Shown piece after piece: positions 59,208 through 60,105 of a stretch of 60,105 nucleotides of DNA (its first letter is position 1; every line of letters begins with the position of its first letter). This DNA is from Acidimicrobiales bacterium. GTDB taxonomy: Bacteria > Actinomycetota > Acidimicrobiia > Acidimicrobiales > AC-9. The position numbers and the translations under genes are program-made. Below the pieces are notes generated by a model, which saw only the letters and a list, made by a program, of their open reading frames with translations, was not told the DNA's origin and searched no databases. The stretch spans positions 1 to 60,105 of the forward strand of contig DASXCO010000017.1 in NCBI GenBank assembly GCA_036491125.1. The letters are read 5' to 3'.

Positions 59208-59908
59208 CCCGCGTCAAGGTCGGGCTGGGGGCGCTCGTAGTAGCGGCGACGTTGCTCGTTGTCTTCTGGACCACCCGGGGGTGGGACGCCGGTCCGCCGA
59301 TCTACGACGGGCTTCCGCTCCAGACCGAGCCCTACCGGTACCTGCAGCCCGCGCCCGGACAGGCCACCACCGCGCCCCCGACCTCGGCCTCAGTGAACGT
59401 CAAGCCGTCGAACCAGGGTCTGCCGTTCATCGCCAACACCAACGAGTCGCCGCCTCAGGCCGAGCTGCAAGCCGATCCCACTGCCTTCGCCATACCGCCG
59501 TCGGTGCAGAACCTGACGATCACGATCACTCCCGTTCCCCCGGCCGCGCCGATCCCGAACGGCCGGCTCGACGGCAACTCCTATCGCATGTCGGTCCTGC
59601 TGCCGGGAGGCGTTCCCGTCGCCGTCCTGCCGGGCAAGCACGTCACCGTGTTCCTGCGCGGCACCGGCGCCAGCGGCAAAACGGTCATGGACCGCTTCAG
59701 CGCCGGCCGCTGGTCTCAGTTGCCGACCCAGGTCCCGGGCGCCGGCTTCCACAGCGCCGACTCCGACCAGCTCGGTGACTTCACCCTGGTGCTGCTGCCC
59801 GGAGGCGCCGGCGGGCTGAGCGGCGGGGTCCGCGCCGCCATCGTCGTGGCGGCGGTCCTGGTGGTGATTGGTCTACTCCTCTTCGCGGTGCGGCGGCTCC
59901 GTCATTGA
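59204..59908 (+). CDS. Bitopic membrane protein with extracytoplasmic domain
   Basis: 234 residues. N-terminal helix at about 5-22, a Pro/Thr-rich external region, a strand-rich domain (Q-N-L-T-I-T-I-T-P-V, Y-R-M-S-V-L-L-P-G-G, V-T-V-F-L-R-G-T-G, D-F-T-L-V-L-L-P-G-G) and a C-terminal helix at about 207-226 followed by R-R-L-R-H. I recognise no family. GTGA coupling to the CPBP gene suggests a partner or substrate of the protease. Confidence 0.78.
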   Translation: MTRVKVGLGALVVAATLLVVFWTTRGWDAGPPIYDGLPLQTEPYRYLQPAPGQATTAPPTSASVNVKPSNQGLPFIANTNESPPQAELQADPTAFAIPPSVQNLTITITPVPPAAPIPNGRLDGNSYRMSVLLPGGVPVAVLPGKHVTVFLRGTGASGKTVMDRFSAGRWSQLPTQVPGAGFHSADSDQLGDFTLVLLPGGAGGLSGGVRAAIVVAAVLVVIGLLLFAVRRLRH

Positions 59909-59962
59909 CTAGGGAGATCCGTCGTCGACGCTGCGTTGCTCGTCGGTGCCGGGGTTGGTCAC

Positions 59963-59981
59963 GGCTGGGGTCCTGCCAGCC
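59963..59981. terminator. Possible hairpin after the membrane operon
   Basis: GGCTGG (59963-59968) and CCAGCC (59976-59981) with a 7-nt loop. Weak. Confidence 0.25.
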
Positions 59982-60013
59982 CCGCCGCGTACCGTAGTGT
60001 CGACTACCTGCTC

Positions 60014-60105
60014 ATGGTCTCCCCCACCCTGATCCTCGCCCACGCCTTCGGGGCTCGCTACGACCTTCCGGTTCCGCTCTACCTCTTCGTCCTGGGTGGT
60101 GCCGC
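60014..60105 (+). CDS. Start of a membrane protein gene (runs off right edge)
   Basis: ATG 60014 gives M-V-S-P-T-L-I-L-A-H-A-F-G-A-R-Y-D-L-P-V, then P-L-Y-L-F-V-L-G-G-A. The phrase Y-D-L-P-V-P-L-Y-L-F resembles the start of an actinobacterial multi-helix membrane protein of unknown function. About 30 residues are visible; start choice uncertain. Confidence 0.5.
   Translation, partial: MVSPTLILAHAFGARYDLPVPLYLFVLGGA

Overview
The window reads as chromosomal DNA of a high-GC actinobacterium, most likely an uncultured lineage near the Acidimicrobiia; the class is an inference, the phylum is well supported. Supporting traits are a mycothiol S-conjugate amidase, a SigK/RskA-type sigma/anti-sigma pair, an ECF42-type sigma factor with DGPF (YCII) partners, a DUF222/HNH (13E12-type) protein, actinobacterial LexA boxes of the TCGAAC-N4-GTTCGA form, a WS/DGAT acyltransferase, an F420-type LLM oxidoreductase, stand-alone LigD modules and DnaE2. 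No rRNA, tRNA, CRISPR array, insertion sequence or prophage was recognised. It looks like core and lifestyle genome rather than a mobile island.

Layout. 1-2.4 kb: start of a ClpS-like gene leaving the left edge, then two divergent DGPF genes and an ECF42-like sigma factor around a symmetric twin promoter. 2.4-3.7 kb: LexA-box promoter and DUF222/HNH gene. 3.7-6.5 kb: methyltransferase, FAD oxidoreductase and a membrane coiled-coil protein. 6.6-6.9 kb: frameshifted gene remnant. 7-15.7 kb: acyl-CoA synthetase, 4-alpha-glucanotransferase, hydrolase, RecB-like nuclease, PAP2 phosphatase, DsbA-like protein, WS/DGAT and SDR. 15.7-18.8 kb: NHEJ module with LigD split into two divergent genes (PE-ligase and polymerase). 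18.8-23.6 kb: RibD-like reductase facing an LLM - slipin - MFS - PHP operon. 23.7-28.3 kb: small ORF, thiolase, ChbG-like deacetylase, sigma/anti-sigma operon, cupredoxin lipoprotein, strong terminator, SCP2 protein. 28.4-35 kb: mca, second acyl-CoA synthetase, small proteins, secreted glycosidase-like/peptidoglycan-binding protein, alpha/beta hydrolase, SHOCT protein. 35.2-41 kb: acyl-CoA dehydrogenase and thioesterase sharing a palindromic operator, then a glutamine amidotransferase / hypothetical / pterin dehydratase operon and a second dehydrogenase with acylphosphatase. 41-49 kb: large LuxR (LAL) regulator divergent from a complete Liv-type ABC operon. 49-53.6 kb: a complete MalEFGK-type sugar ABC operon. 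53.8-57.2 kb: dnaE2 with a perfect LexA box. 57.3-60.1 kb: an orphan binding lipoprotein, a CPBP intramembrane protease and a bitopic membrane protein coupled by overlapping GTGA start/stop codons, then the start of another gene.

Themes. Lipid and acyl-CoA metabolism (two synthetases, two dehydrogenases, thiolase, thioesterase, SDR, SCP2, WS/DGAT) suggests fatty-acid or sterol-like substrate use with storage-lipid synthesis. DNA damage functions (LigD modules, DnaE2, RecB-like nuclease, PHP/HhH protein, HNH protein) are spread across the window, and two of them carry LexA boxes. A repeated promoter-start arrangement, TANNNT followed 6-7 nt later directly by ATG or GTG, occurs at more than a dozen genes and implies widespread leaderless mRNAs. 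The strongest candidates for something undescribed are the binding protein / CPBP protease / bitopic protein set at the right edge, the symmetric ECF42 promoter pair, the acyl-CoA dehydrogenase/thioesterase palindrome, and the inverted repeat between the LAL regulator and the Liv operon.
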